Positions 23,916-33,788 of a stretch of 64,000 nt of DNA are shown piece after piece (the first letter of the stretch is position 1; each line of letters opens with the position of its first letter). The stretch is from Neorhizobium galegae (GTDB lineage: Bacteria; Pseudomonadota; Alphaproteobacteria; Rhizobiales; Rhizobiaceae). Both the position numbers and the translations under genes were made by a program. The stretch is taken from NCBI RefSeq assembly GCF_017877135.1, contig NZ_JAGIPH010000010.1, positions 141,565-205,564 on the forward strand. Reading direction: 5' to 3'. Under the pieces are notes generated by a model. The model saw only the letters and a list, made by a program, of their open reading frames with translations, made no database searches and had not been told where the DNA came from.

Positions 23916-25100
23916 TCAGGATCCGGACGCAGCGGCGCGCGCGTCGAGCTGTTGCCCGATCAGGGCAGCGGTGGTCTCTGCCCCGTCCATCAGGATCGAA
24001 ATCTGCGGCCGCGCCGGACGCTGCCGCACCCTGCCGATGGCTGCAGCCAGTGTCTCGCCGCTCAGCTGCTGCTCACCAACCACTTCGGCAAAGCCGAGGC
24101 TTGCCAGCTTTTCGGCGCGCATCGTCTGTTCGGTCTCGCCGCCCGATGCGAAGGGCACCAGCACGCATCCGCATGTGGCCAAGAGAAGATCGCAGACAGT
24201 ATTGTAGCCGGCCTGCGAGATCGACAGTTCGGCATTCATGAGGAGGCTCGGAAAGTCGGTGCGAAAGCGCACCAGCGCAACATTCTTGTCCGCCCGCGCC
24301 GAGAGGCGGTCAAACGCTTCGGCCGGCATGTTGGGCCCGGCAATCAGGCACCAGCTGCGGTCGTCGCTGAGGATATCGCGGGCATCGAGCGCTGCCTCGA
24401 CAAGGGCGGCTCCCACCGCGCCACCGCCTGCAGACACGACGACGTCGAACCGATCCGGTGACGGCACCGGCGTCTGAGGTGCCACAAGCCCGGTGTAATG
24501 CACCTTGCCGGCAATGTCTCCGGCGAGCGGAAACGTGTCTTCCAGCCGCACGAATTGCGGATCGCCATGGATCAGCACACCGTCGAAATAATTCGTGACA
24601 AGATCGGCGGTTTCCCGGTCGCGGCCCGGCTTGCGGTTTTCCTGCAGGATATCGCGCACCGAACTGTAGAGAAGCGGGCGCGGGGATGCCTGCCGGATGG
24701 CCTCCAGAAGGGGCAGAAGCTCGAACCGCATCTGGCGGCGGCCGAAGGGAAAGGCTTCGATCAGCACCGCATCGGGGGCTGCCGCCTGGAAGGCTTCGCT
24801 GAGGAGTGCTGCCCGGCGCGCCTCGAACCGCTCATCGACACGGCGGCCATCGGCGTCGATCAGGCCCGAAAAACCGGTGCTGGAGGAAAGCACGGCCGGC
24901 AGTTGCACATGCCGCACGTTCGGACCAGGAAACCCTTCGATGGAATTGCCGCCGGTCACCAGCGTCACCTCCATGCCGGCGGCATGGAGCGCTGCGGCGA
25001 TGCGGCTTGCCCGCACGAGATGGCCAATGCCGAGCAGATGCTGGACGTAGAAGAAAATCCGCTTCGGTGCCTTCACCGTCTCGCTATCCGTTTCCGTCAC
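23916..25100 (-). CDS. Glycosyltransferase, MurG/GT28-like fold
   Basis: A 394-residue GT-B type glycosyltransferase. The N-terminal acceptor domain carries the family's Gly-His pattern (GIGHLVRASRIAAALHAAG). The C-terminal donor domain has VVSAGGGAVGAALV and ISQAGYNTVCDLLLATCGCVLVPFA, like MurG and UDP-glycosyltransferases. The start is a GTG at 25100, with AAGGAG about 9 nt upstream and lying in the preceding gene's tail. It is last in a minus-strand run with two other transferases and an ABC importer. Donor and acceptor sugars are unknown. Confidence 0.82.
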   Translation of the reverse strand: MTETDSETVKAPKRIFFYVQHLLGIGHLVRASRIAAALHAAGMEVTLVTGGNSIEGFPGPNVRHVQLPAVLSSSTGFSGLIDADGRRVDERFEARRAALLSEAFQAAAPDAVLIEAFPFGRRQMRFELLPLLEAIRQASPRPLLYSSVRDILQENRKPGRDRETADLVTNYFDGVLIHGDPQFVRLEDTFPLAGDIAGKVHYTGLVAPQTPVPSPDRFDVVVSAGGGAVGAALVEAALDARDILSDDRSWCLIAGPNMPAEAFDRLSARADKNVALVRFRTDFPSLLMNAELSISQAGYNTVCDLLLATCGCVLVPFASGGETEQTMRAEKLASLGFAEVVGEQQLSGETLAAAIGRVRQRPARPQISILMDGAETTAALIGQQLDARAAASGS

Positions 25101-25101
25101 G

Positions 25102-26340
25102 TCACACACTCCTTGTCCAGCTTGCTGCAAACAGCCGCTCCAGATCGCGGATGCTGTTGTGGTGGTCAAACTGCGTGCGCACCTTCTGCTCGGCCTTTTG
25201 CGCCAAGCTCGCGCGCAGCAGCGGATCGCCGATCATCCGCGCAAGCGCTCCAGCAAGCGCGTCGGGGGCATCGGGTGCAACCAGCAGGCTGTTTTGCGCA
25301 TCCTCGAAGAGTTCGGTAATACCCGAAACGGTCGTCGATACAACCGCCAACCCTTGGCTTGCGGCCTCCACCATCACATTGGGCAGACCGTCGCGATCAC
25401 CATCGGCGGTAATCCGGCAGGCGAGCGTAAAGAGATCGCTGTCGCGGTAATGCTGAAGCACCTCGCGCTGGTCGAGCGCGCCCTTCCAGGTGATGCGGCC
25501 GGCAATGCCAAGCTCCTCGGCGAGCGGTTTCAGCCGCGAAAGCTCGTCACCACCGCCGATATGGGTAAGATGCCAAGCAAGATCCGATGGCAGTTTTGCG
25601 AGCGCCTGCAACAGCACGTCATAGCCTTTTTTCGGCACGGCGCGGCCGACGCTCAGCAGCCGGACCGGGTCTTGCGGATCAGACCCATCTCGTGCTGGCC
25701 GCTCACCGCCAAAATGCGGAAAGCGGTCGAGATCAAGACCGTGATAGCTCAGATGAACATTGTTTCGCCCCCGCGATAGCCTGGTCAGCTGATCAAAGCC
25801 GACGCGGGTGCAGGTGACGGCCCAATCGGCATCGGCGAGTTTTTCCTCAAGGTCCCAGTCAGGCGAGGTCCAGATATCCTTGGCATGCGCCGAAACCGTC
25901 CAGGGAATGCCTGAGATCATGCTGGCATAGCGCGCCACGGAGGCAGGCGTGTGGATGAAATGCACATGCAGCCATCCGGCATCCGCCGGCCATTCCGCCA
26001 CCAGCACGGCGGCCTGACCGAAGCGGCGAAATCGGTTGCGTGACACATCGCGGCGAAGATCCTTGAGGAAGGATCGCAACGCCGTGGAAAAGCCCGGGAG
26101 GCGCGCGACCGCCGCCAGCGCCTTCAGCACCCGAAGCGGTTCCTCGTGCAGGTATTCCGGCAGATACCAGACCCTGGCGCGGATCTCGTCATGCACCGGA
26201 TGCCGCTTCTTGTCGGTCGGGCGGCGCATGGCCACCAGTTCGAGCTCGAAACCTGCCCGTTCCAGCCCCAGCAATTCCTGCGCGATGAAGGTTTCGGACA
26301 GGCGAGGATAGCCCTTCAGCAGGACCAGAATCTTCTTCAT
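25102..26340 (-). CDS. Glycosyltransferase family 4
   Basis: A 412-residue GT4 (GT-B) transferase. The N-terminus reads KKILVLLKGYPRLSETFIAQE. The donor-binding half includes LLSVGRAVPKKGYDVLLQAL and the family's E-x7-E-type motif region DGDRDGLPNVMVEAASQGLAVVSTT. It starts 6 nt after the stop of the preceding transferase and ends 1 nt before the next start, so the three are one transcript. The role is probably assembly of an envelope or secreted glycan. Confidence 0.9.
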   Translation of the reverse strand: MKKILVLLKGYPRLSETFIAQELLGLERAGFELELVAMRRPTDKKRHPVHDEIRARVWYLPEYLHEEPLRVLKALAAVARLPGFSTALRSFLKDLRRDVSRNRFRRFGQAAVLVAEWPADAGWLHVHFIHTPASVARYASMISGIPWTVSAHAKDIWTSPDWDLEEKLADADWAVTCTRVGFDQLTRLSRGRNNVHLSYHGLDLDRFPHFGGERPARDGSDPQDPVRLLSVGRAVPKKGYDVLLQALAKLPSDLAWHLTHIGGGDELSRLKPLAEELGIAGRITWKGALDQREVLQHYRDSDLFTLACRITADGDRDGLPNVMVEAASQGLAVVSTTVSGITELFEDAQNSLLVAPDAPDALAGALARMIGDPLLRASLAQKAEQKVRTQFDHHNSIRDLERLFAASWTRSV

Positions 26341-26346
26341 GCGAAT

Positions 26347-27555
26347 TCAGCCCTGCGCGAGCGACAGATGGTACGAACCCTTGCGCTTGAACCAGTTGGC
26401 GACGATGCGCGAAATGGTGGGGAGACCTTCCATATGCATGCCGGGCGCACTCACCGACGGCGGATCGCGCTGCAACACATCCTTGATGGCTGCGGCAAAC
26501 CTCACGGGATCGACGGACTCCTCACCCGATACCATGCTGACAAGGCCAAGCTCGCTTGCCCGCGTCGCACGGATCAGTTGCTCCTCGCGCGGCTGCGTGC
26601 GCGGAACGATGAGAGCCGGCTTGTCGAAGGAGAGGATTTCGCAATAGGTGTTGTAGCCGCCCATGGCCACGACCGCCTTTGCGCCGGCAATGCGATCTTC
26701 CATGCGGTTGTCGAACTCGATGATCTCCAGAAGCGGGTTGTTCTCGCAGGCATCCTTGAAGTGGCTGCGCTGTTCGCCGGACATGTAGGGGCCGAGCACG
26801 ATCACCGCCTTGTGGGTCAGCGTCGGATCTGCCTCGTAGGCGGCAATCACGTCACGCACCAGATCGGCGCCATCGCCACCGCCGCCTGTCGTCACCAGCA
26901 GGTAATCCTCGCGGCCGGCCTGCGAGGTACTGGGCTCCAGCGAAGCCTTGCGCTGCAGGAAGCCGACGAAATTCATCTTGGAGCGCACCGAGTGCGGAAT
27001 ATCGATGCCGGTCAGCGGATCATAGAAATCCGGAGGCCCATAGACCCAGACATCGTCATAGAGATTGCCGATCTTGCGCAGGACATCGTTGCGCTTCCAT
27101 TCCGCCTCCAGGAGGTGCGGCGCATCCATGACGTCACGCAGACCCAGCACCAGCGTCGTGCCGCGGGTCTTGAGGTAGGCAAGCGTATCCTCCACCTCGT
27201 TGCGCAGGCCAAGCGGCTCCTTGTCGATAATGAAGATGTCAGGCTCGAAGGTCTCTGCCGTATGGCGGATGATCGACTGGCGCATTTTCATGGTCTCGTG
27301 CAAATCGATATGCCGGTCCATGGACGTATATTCGCCGTTGCGCAGCTTGATGACGCTGGGGATTTTGACGAAATCCACGCGGGCGCGATAGTCGAAGGCC
27401 CCGGCGATGGTGGCGCCGGAGATAATGAGCACGTTGAGGCCGCGGTAATCCTCGACCAGCGAATGGGCAATCGTGCGGCAGCGTCTCAAATGGCCAAGCC
27501 CGAATGTATCGTGGCTGTACATCAGGATACGAGCGTTCCCAAGGCGTCTTGGCAT
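26347..27555 (-). CDS. Glycosyltransferase-like protein (GT28-type)
   Basis: A 402-residue protein beginning ARILMYSHDTFGLGHLRRCRTIAHSLV, the GHLRR form of the GT28 N-terminal motif. The C-terminal half carries TTGGGGDG and VVAMGGYNTYCEILSFDKPALIVPR, matching donor-binding regions of MurG-like enzymes. It lies 63 bp after the OppC-type permease, in the same direction. It is the first of three transferases at the 3' end of the importer operon. Its substrate is unknown. Confidence 0.82.
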   Translation of the reverse strand: MPRRLGNARILMYSHDTFGLGHLRRCRTIAHSLVEDYRGLNVLIISGATIAGAFDYRARVDFVKIPSVIKLRNGEYTSMDRHIDLHETMKMRQSIIRHTAETFEPDIFIIDKEPLGLRNEVEDTLAYLKTRGTTLVLGLRDVMDAPHLLEAEWKRNDVLRKIGNLYDDVWVYGPPDFYDPLTGIDIPHSVRSKMNFVGFLQRKASLEPSTSQAGREDYLLVTTGGGGDGADLVRDVIAAYEADPTLTHKAVIVLGPYMSGEQRSHFKDACENNPLLEIIEFDNRMEDRIAGAKAVVAMGGYNTYCEILSFDKPALIVPRTQPREEQLIRATRASELGLVSMVSGEESVDPVRFAAAIKDVLQRDPPSVSAPGMHMEGLPTISRIVANWFKRKGSYHLSLAQG

Positions 27556-27618
27556 GCTCAGTCTACTCCATCGAGTTCAGGTGCCGGACAACGCCTCCCC
27601 GCGCAATCCGTTTGGTTC

Positions 27619-28791
27619 TCATTTATATGGGTCTGCAGCATCCCTAAGGCCATCGCCCAGGAAATTGAAGGCAAGGATCACGAAAATGACCGGCAGGACC
27701 GGAAAAAGCAGCCAGGGATACAGTGCCAGAACACTCACCGTTCGCGCTTCCGTGAGCAGAACGCCCCAGCTGGTAATGGGGGGACGCAGCCCGAGGCCCA
27801 AGAAGCTCAGGGTCGTTTCCCCAAGGATCATGCTGGGGATGGTGAGCGTGGCGCTGGCGATCAGATGCGACAGAAAGCCGGGGATGAGGTGACGCCCGAT
27901 GATGCGGGTGCTCCCCGCCCCCATCATCTGCGCCGCCAGCACATAATCCTCTTCCCGGAGCGCCAGAAGCTTGGAGCGCACCGCGCGGGCAAGTCCCGTC
28001 CAGTCGAGCAGGCCGAGGATGAAGGTGATGCCGAGATAGACAAGAAGCGGGCTCCAGTCGACCGGCAGGATGGCGGCAAGTGCCAGCCAGAGCGGAATGC
28101 TCGGGATGGATTGCAGCACCTCGATCACCCGCTGCACGACGAGATCGAACCAGCCGCCCCAGTAGCCGGCGAGCCCGCCGATCACAATGCCGAGAACGAA
28201 ACTGGTCATGACGCCGAGAAGACCGATGGTGAGCGAAATGCGCGCGCCGTAAAGGATACGCGACAGGATATCGCGACCGAGCCTGTCGGTGCCCAGCCAG
28301 AAGAACTGGCTGTTTTCCGGCGGGCAGACCAGATGCAGGTCGGCATCCACCAGCCCCCAGAACTTGTAGGGTTCGCCATGGCAGAAGAAGCGCAGCGGCT
28401 GGATATCCGTCTTGTCGGGCGTATAGACCCGCTGCAGCGTCTGCATGTCGAGCCGCATGGTCTGGCCATAGACGAAGGGGCCGACAAAGCTGCCCTCATG
28501 GAAGAGGTGCACCGATTGCGGCGGCGCATAGATGAATTCGACATTGCGGGTGTGCACCTTGTAGGGCGCCAGGAATTCCACGATCACGATCATCAGATAG
28601 GCGAGAAGAAGCGCGATGCCCGAAATGAGGGCCAGCCGGTGGCGACGAAAGCGCCACCACATCAGCTTCAACTGCGAGGCCTGGTCGGCGGGCATGGTCC
28701 CGGCGGCGGCATCGTCGGCATAAGGGTCGAACGGCGTATCGCGCACGTAATGCGGCAGGATGTCGGAAGGGGTATCGGTGCGCGATGTCAT
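27619..28791 (-). CDS. Oligopeptide-type ABC transporter permease (OppC/DppC-like)
   Basis: A 390-residue inner-membrane permease. A soluble N-terminus is followed by the first helix LALISGIALLLAYLMIVIVEF. A periplasmic insertion of ~110 residues precedes the standard DppC core (GTDRLGRDILSRILYGARISL, EEDYVLAAQMMGAGSTRIIGRHLIP). The large first periplasmic loop is longer than in E. coli DppC. The start overlaps the stop of the other permease by 4 nt. Confidence 0.92.
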   Translation of the reverse strand: MTSRTDTPSDILPHYVRDTPFDPYADDAAAGTMPADQASQLKLMWWRFRRHRLALISGIALLLAYLMIVIVEFLAPYKVHTRNVEFIYAPPQSVHLFHEGSFVGPFVYGQTMRLDMQTLQRVYTPDKTDIQPLRFFCHGEPYKFWGLVDADLHLVCPPENSQFFWLGTDRLGRDILSRILYGARISLTIGLLGVMTSFVLGIVIGGLAGYWGGWFDLVVQRVIEVLQSIPSIPLWLALAAILPVDWSPLLVYLGITFILGLLDWTGLARAVRSKLLALREEDYVLAAQMMGAGSTRIIGRHLIPGFLSHLIASATLTIPSMILGETTLSFLGLGLRPPITSWGVLLTEARTVSVLALYPWLLFPVLPVIFVILAFNFLGDGLRDAADPYK

Positions 28792-29795
28792 TTCGTGGCT
28801 CCTCCGCGCAGGCGGATCCGTGGATCGAGAATGGCAAGCGCGATGTCGGAGATCAGCACGCCGATCACGGTGAGGAAGGCGAGGAACATCAGGAACGACC
28901 CCGCCAGATACATGTCCTGGCTCTGCAGCGCGCGGATGAGCATCGGCCCGGTGGTTTCGAGCGACAGAACGACCGCGGTGATTTCAGCGCCGGAAATAAC
29001 CGCCGGCAGCACCGAACCGATATCCGAGATGAAGAAGTTGAGTGACATGCGCAGCGGATACTTGATCAGCACCTTGAACGGATGCAGGCCTTTGGCCCGC
29101 GCCGTCATCACATATTGCTTGTGCAACTCGTCGAGCAGGTTGGCGCGCACGCGGCGCACCATGCCGGCGGTTCCAGCCGTGCCGATGATGATAACCGGGA
29201 TCCAGATGTGCTCGAGGATCGATGTGAACTTGTCCCAGCTCATCGGTTCGGAGAGATATTTCTGGTCCATCAGGTGCCCGATGGATGTGCCGAACCAGAT
29301 ATTGGCAAGATACATCAACACCAGCGCCAGCACGAAATTGGGCACCGCAAGACCGATCAGGCCAAGCAGAGTCAGGCCGTAATCGCCCCAGCTATACTGG
29401 TGGGTGGCCGAGTAGATGCCGATGGGGAAGGCCAGGAGCCAGGTGAGGATGATGGTGACGGTGGAGACCAGAACCGTCAGCCACAACCGGTCGCCCACCA
29501 CGTCGGTCACCGGCATGCGGTATTCGAAGGAATAGCCGAAATCACCGGTCAGCATGCCGCCCACCCAGTGCACATAGCGGATCGGCAGCGGCTGATCGAA
29601 GCCATAGCGAGCGCGCAGCGCCTCGATTTCCTGCATGTCGGCCTTTTCGCCGATCGCCTTCAGCTCCTCGACATAGCTTTCGAAATAGTCGCCCGGCGGC
29701 AGCTCGATGATGGTGAAGATCAGCATGGAGATCAGCACCAGCGTCGGGATCATCACCATAAAGCGCCAGAGGATGTAGCGGATCATCTCACGCAT
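28788..29795 (-). CDS. Oligopeptide-type ABC transporter permease (OppB/DppB-like)
   Basis: A 335-residue permease with the typical start MIRYILWRFMVMIPTLVLISM; the annotated ATG is three codons earlier. It includes LPIRYVHWVGGMLTGDFGYS and the EAA-loop region ELHKQYVMTARAKGLHPFKVLIKYPLR. It overlaps the binding-protein gene upstream and the second permease downstream, so translation is coupled. It forms the channel with the OppC-like partner. Confidence 0.92.
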   Translation of the reverse strand: MREMIRYILWRFMVMIPTLVLISMLIFTIIELPPGDYFESYVEELKAIGEKADMQEIEALRARYGFDQPLPIRYVHWVGGMLTGDFGYSFEYRMPVTDVVGDRLWLTVLVSTVTIILTWLLAFPIGIYSATHQYSWGDYGLTLLGLIGLAVPNFVLALVLMYLANIWFGTSIGHLMDQKYLSEPMSWDKFTSILEHIWIPVIIIGTAGTAGMVRRVRANLLDELHKQYVMTARAKGLHPFKVLIKYPLRMSLNFFISDIGSVLPAVISGAEITAVVLSLETTGPMLIRALQSQDMYLAGSFLMFLAFLTVIGVLISDIALAILDPRIRLRGGATK

Positions 29796-31689
29796 CTTGA
29801 TCGTACCAGAATGTGTCGGGTCTGTAGACGCCGAGATAGGACATGGGATCGAAGCCGTAGAGCCCGTCGCGCGGCATATTGCGCAGCCGCGTGGAATGCA
29901 CCACCGGCTGCAGCGTGGCGTTGACGGTCCCGATGGTGAACACCTGGTCGGCGCAGAGCGCCAGCATCTCGTGCCAGACGGCGGCCCGCTCTTCCTCGGT
30001 CTCCGAATGACGCCATTTGTCCAGAAGCTCGTTGAGGCGGATTGCTTCCGGCATGTCGGGCGCCTGCCCGTCGCTGCCGCCCGAATAGGAGAAGAGACCC
30101 CAGAGCGGCCATTGCATCTGGTCGTCGCTGGTCGGCGCCAGATCCTTCGGCGACATGTCGGCAGTTGGCACGCCGTTGTCGAGGCCGGCGGAAATGGTCA
30201 TCACCGTATCACCGCCCTTGACGCGGCGGCGCAAGAGCTCGCGCTGCGAGGTGCGCACGAAGATCTTGATGCCGATCTCCAGCCAATGGTCGTGGATAAG
30301 CTCGAGAATATCCGTATCGACGCTGTGCTCGCCGGTCGTTTCAACGATCAGCTTGGCGTAGCGGCCATCCGGCAGCAGGCGAAGCCCGTCGTGGCGACGG
30401 CCCGTAAGGCCCACCTCGTCCAGCAGGCGATTGGCCTGATCCGGATCGTATTTTGCCCAGGCATCGCGATACTGCGGCTTGAACAGCGGGCTCTCCGGCA
30501 AAACCGTATTGGCGCTTTCCTTGGCAAGACCGAAGAACACCGCCATGTTGATCTCGTGCCGGTTGACGGCAAGCGACAGCGCCCGGCGCACCCGAACGTC
30601 GCGCAACAGCGCGTTCCACACCGGATCCTTGCAATTGAGGTTCGGCATCAGCGCGGCGCGCGACCCCTGGATGCGCTTCCAGAGATCCACCGTGATCGGA
30701 TAGCGCTGCTCGGCATTCTTGAGGAAGGTATAGTCGGCGAAATCGAGGTTGGTGAACTGCAGGTCGCTTTCACCGGTCCCGGTCTTTGCGGCAATCAGGT
30801 CCGGCGAGCTGATGTCGAAGAAGACGCGGTCGATATAGGGCAGTTGCTGCCCCTTTTCGTCCACCCGGTGATAGTAGGGATTGCGCTCGAAAACGAAACG
30901 TCCGGCCGGCGGCGGGGTGATATTGCGCCAGGCATCGAGCGAGGGAAGGTCCGGATTTTCCGGACGCACCGTGCGCGACAGCTTCTGGTGCAGGGCCACC
31001 CAGTCCTCCACCCGGTTCTTGGCGATGTGGCCCTTGAGCTTTTCCGCCGTCTGATAGGTCGGATGGAATTCCTTCAGATAAGCGGCCGGCATCATCAGGC
31101 GCAGCGGCGACGGCGAGGCGATGTCGGTGAGGAAATCGGGATTAGGCTCATCCCAGCTGTAGCGTACGGTCAGCGCATCCAGGACCTCGAAGCGCGGCGC
31201 CTTGCCGTTGATCTTCAGGCTGGACGGAATGCCGCCGCGATAAAGCTCCTTGTTGAGGAACATGTCCTCCCAGACATAGCGAAAATCCTCGGACGTAAAC
31301 AGGCTGCCGTCCGACCAGCGGTGGCCTTCGCGCAGCTTGAAGGTGAAGATGCGTTCGCGCTCCACATGGAAGCTTTCCAGAAGATCCGGCTCCATCGCGA
31401 ACTTCTCGTTATAGCCGATCAGCCGCGCATAGGAGATGATGGGCATGTAGCGGATGTCGCGCTGACCGCCGATCAGGATGCGCAAGGTGCCGCCCGGCCT
31501 GCCGATGGCCTTGCCTTCACCGGCGACTGTGATCACGCGGGGGTTCTTCGGCAGGCGTTCGGCAAGAGACGGCAGTGCTGCGGTCGCGGCGTCTTCTGCG
31601 GGCGTGGAGGCGGCGAACGCTGCGCCGAGCATGGAATGCGGCAGAAGCGTGCCGCCCAGAAGCGCCATTGCCTGTCTGCGTGTGATCAT
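29788..31689 (-). CDS. ABC transporter substrate-binding protein, SBP_bac_5 family
   Basis: A 633-residue extracytoplasmic binding protein with a Tat-like signal (ITRRQAMALLGG ... AAFAAS). It carries SBP_bac_5 features: FTFKLREGHRWSDGSLFTSEDFRYVWED, DVRVRRALSLAVNRHEIN and PDQANRLLDEVGL. It is about 100 residues longer than DppA, as in binding proteins for larger ligands. It is unusual in being the second gene of its operon, after the fused ATPase (4-nt overlap), rather than the first. The nearby glycosyltransferases raise the possibility of a glycan or glycopeptide ligand; this is inference. Confidence 0.9.
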   Translation of the reverse strand: MITRRQAMALLGGTLLPHSMLGAAFAASTPAEDAATAALPSLAERLPKNPRVITVAGEGKAIGRPGGTLRILIGGQRDIRYMPIISYARLIGYNEKFAMEPDLLESFHVERERIFTFKLREGHRWSDGSLFTSEDFRYVWEDMFLNKELYRGGIPSSLKINGKAPRFEVLDALTVRYSWDEPNPDFLTDIASPSPLRLMMPAAYLKEFHPTYQTAEKLKGHIAKNRVEDWVALHQKLSRTVRPENPDLPSLDAWRNITPPPAGRFVFERNPYYHRVDEKGQQLPYIDRVFFDISSPDLIAAKTGTGESDLQFTNLDFADYTFLKNAEQRYPITVDLWKRIQGSRAALMPNLNCKDPVWNALLRDVRVRRALSLAVNRHEINMAVFFGLAKESANTVLPESPLFKPQYRDAWAKYDPDQANRLLDEVGLTGRRHDGLRLLPDGRYAKLIVETTGEHSVDTDILELIHDHWLEIGIKIFVRTSQRELLRRRVKGGDTVMTISAGLDNGVPTADMSPKDLAPTSDDQMQWPLWGLFSYSGGSDGQAPDMPEAIRLNELLDKWRHSETEEERAAVWHEMLALCADQVFTIGTVNATLQPVVHSTRLRNMPRDGLYGFDPMSYLGVYRPDTFWYDQDA

Positions 31690-33575
31690 GCCCGCAACTC
31701 CCGCGCATCGACATCCCGGCGGGCCAGCACGAAATGGCCGTCACCCAGATCGGCATGGGTGAGGTCGTCGCCCTCGTCCTCGCTGACGAACTGGCGGGCC
31801 CACAGCTTGCGGGCGGCAGCGCTTGGCTGGCCAATGGCCTCGAAATCCAGCGGATGGTCGAGGTTTGGCATCGGAACCGCCGCCAAAAGCTTCTTGGTAT
31901 AGGGGTGCACGGGGTGGCGCATGATGACGTCGCAGGGGGCGATTTCGACGATCCGTCCGGCATACATCACGGCCACGCGGTCTGCCATGTAGTTCACCAC
32001 GGCCAGATTGTGCGAGATGAACAGGTAGGTGAGGCCAAGGTCGCGCTTCAGGTCCTTCATCAGGTTGAGGATCTGGGCCTGGATGGACACATCGAGCGCC
32101 GAGACCGGCTCGTCGCAGATGAGAAGATCAGGCCCCAGCGCAAGCGCGCGGGCGATGCCGATGCGCTGGCGCTGACCGCCGGAAAAACTGTGCGGATAAC
32201 GGCTGATCGAATTCTCCGGCAGGCCGATGGCGTTGACGAGGCGAAGCGTTGCATCGAGCCGCGCCTGCGCATTGCCGCGCCTGTGGATTTCAAGCGGCTC
32301 GCTGATGATGTTACGCACCGTCATGCGGGGCGAAAGAGACGAGACCGGATCCTGGAACACCATCTGGATGCGGGTGCGCAGGATATCGAGTTCATCCCCT
32401 TGCGCCTTCAGCACATCGATCGGCTTGCCTTCGCCGCTGAAGACGATCTGGCCGGCGTCCGGCGCCACGCCGCGCATCAGGATCTTGCTGAGCGTGGTCT
32501 TACCGCAGCCGCTTTCGCCGACGAGGCCGAGGGTCTCGCCGCGGCGGATCTCGAAGGAGACATCGTTGACGGCAAGGGTCGGCGGTGGCGGTCGCATGCC
32601 AAAGCCGCCGCCGCGCTTGGAGGAAAAGGATTTCGAGACCCCGCGCACGCTGAGCAGCACGTCCGGCAGGGCAGCCGTGCCGCGGGCCTTCTTGTCGATC
32701 AGCCCCTCGGCATGCACCTTGATCTCGCGCAGCGGCTTTAGCCGCTTGTCGCGCGGCAGATCGAAATCGGGCACGGCCGCCATCAGGCCCTTGGTGTAGG
32801 GATGTTGCGCATGGCGGAAGATCGCCTCGACGGGACCGGATTCCATCACCTCGCCGCGATAGACCACCACCACCTCGTCGGCCATGCTGGCGACGACCCC
32901 GAGATCATGGGTAATCAGGAGCATGGCCATGCCGAGCTTCGACTGCAGATCACGCAAAAGCTTCAGGATCTGCGCCTGGATGGTGACGTCAAGCGCCGTT
33001 GTCGGCTCGTCAGCGATCAGGAGCGACGGCTTGCAGATCAGCGCCATGGCAATCATCGCACGCTGGCGCATGCCGCCCGACAGCTCGAACGGATACATTT
33101 CGAAGGCCCGGGCCGGATCGGCAAAGCCGACCAGCCCCAGCATTTCACGACAGCGTTCCAGCCGTTCCGATGGCGACAGGACGGTGTGGACGCGCAGCAC
33201 TTCCTCGATCTGGTTGCCGACGGTGTGCATGGGCGAGAACGAGGTCATCGGCTCCTGGAAGATCATCCCGATGCGATTGCCGCGGATCGCCCGGATCTGG
33301 CGCCCGTCATGCGGCAGCGACAGGAGATCGTGAGTCTCGCCCGTATCAGGGTCGTGAAACAGCACACGGCCCGAAATGCGCGCCGTCGCCGCCTCGATGC
33401 CCATCACCGAACGGCCAAGGACCGATTTTCCTGACCCTGACTCCCCCACCAGTGCGGTGACCTTGCCCGGACGAATCCGCATGGAGATGGTCTTGACGGC
33501 ATCGATGCTACCACCCCACATGGGGAAGGAGACAGACAGACCATCGATGTGGAGCAGATCTGCACGGTCAGTCAT
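31686..33575 (-). CDS. Fused double ATPase of oligopeptide-type ABC transporter (DppD-DppF-like)
   Basis: A 629-residue protein with two complete nucleotide-binding domains. The first has GESGSGKS, LSGGMRQRA and LLIADEPTTALD. The second has GESGCGKTT, FSGGQRQRI and LLICDEPVSALD. Each is followed by the C-terminal oligopeptide-transporter segment (HPYTKGLMAAVP and HPYTKKLLAAVP). This YejF/GsiA-type arrangement lets one polypeptide power both permeases. It is the first gene of the importer-glycosyltransferase operon. Confidence 0.94.
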   Translation of the reverse strand: MTDRADLLHIDGLSVSFPMWGGSIDAVKTISMRIRPGKVTALVGESGSGKSVLGRSVMGIEAATARISGRVLFHDPDTGETHDLLSLPHDGRQIRAIRGNRIGMIFQEPMTSFSPMHTVGNQIEEVLRVHTVLSPSERLERCREMLGLVGFADPARAFEMYPFELSGGMRQRAMIAMALICKPSLLIADEPTTALDVTIQAQILKLLRDLQSKLGMAMLLITHDLGVVASMADEVVVVYRGEVMESGPVEAIFRHAQHPYTKGLMAAVPDFDLPRDKRLKPLREIKVHAEGLIDKKARGTAALPDVLLSVRGVSKSFSSKRGGGFGMRPPPPTLAVNDVSFEIRRGETLGLVGESGCGKTTLSKILMRGVAPDAGQIVFSGEGKPIDVLKAQGDELDILRTRIQMVFQDPVSSLSPRMTVRNIISEPLEIHRRGNAQARLDATLRLVNAIGLPENSISRYPHSFSGGQRQRIGIARALALGPDLLICDEPVSALDVSIQAQILNLMKDLKRDLGLTYLFISHNLAVVNYMADRVAVMYAGRIVEIAPCDVIMRHPVHPYTKKLLAAVPMPNLDHPLDFEAIGQPSAAARKLWARQFVSEDEGDDLTHADLGDGHFVLARRDVDARELRA

Positions 33576-33788
33576 GCACTATGATTCCCGGAAGCCTTGT
33601 GGCGCAATTGCCAAAGGCGCGTTCCCATTGTTGTTTTCATCAACCGTATCTCAGCATATTGCCTGTGTCCATGTTCAACACCGACAACATCGTAACCTTG
33701 TCTGGCCTGTGGATCTGCCGCAAAAACCGTTTCGGGAAGATGACAGTTCCCGAATAAATCGGGGAAAGGCTTGAACGTTTCTGCCGAA

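Noticed and set aside
26146..29382. Very long open frame on the plus strand (about 1,078 codons)
   Set aside because: It runs antisense to two glycosyltransferase genes and both oligopeptide permeases, whose motifs are clear. Its translation is low-complexity (His/Gln/Arg/Asp-rich), typical of an antisense frame in GC-rich DNA.
29797..31902. Plus-strand open frame of about 700 codons
   Set aside because: Antisense shadow of the SBP_bac_5 gene and the end of the fused ATPase; no recognisable motif, and the real genes are on the minus strand.
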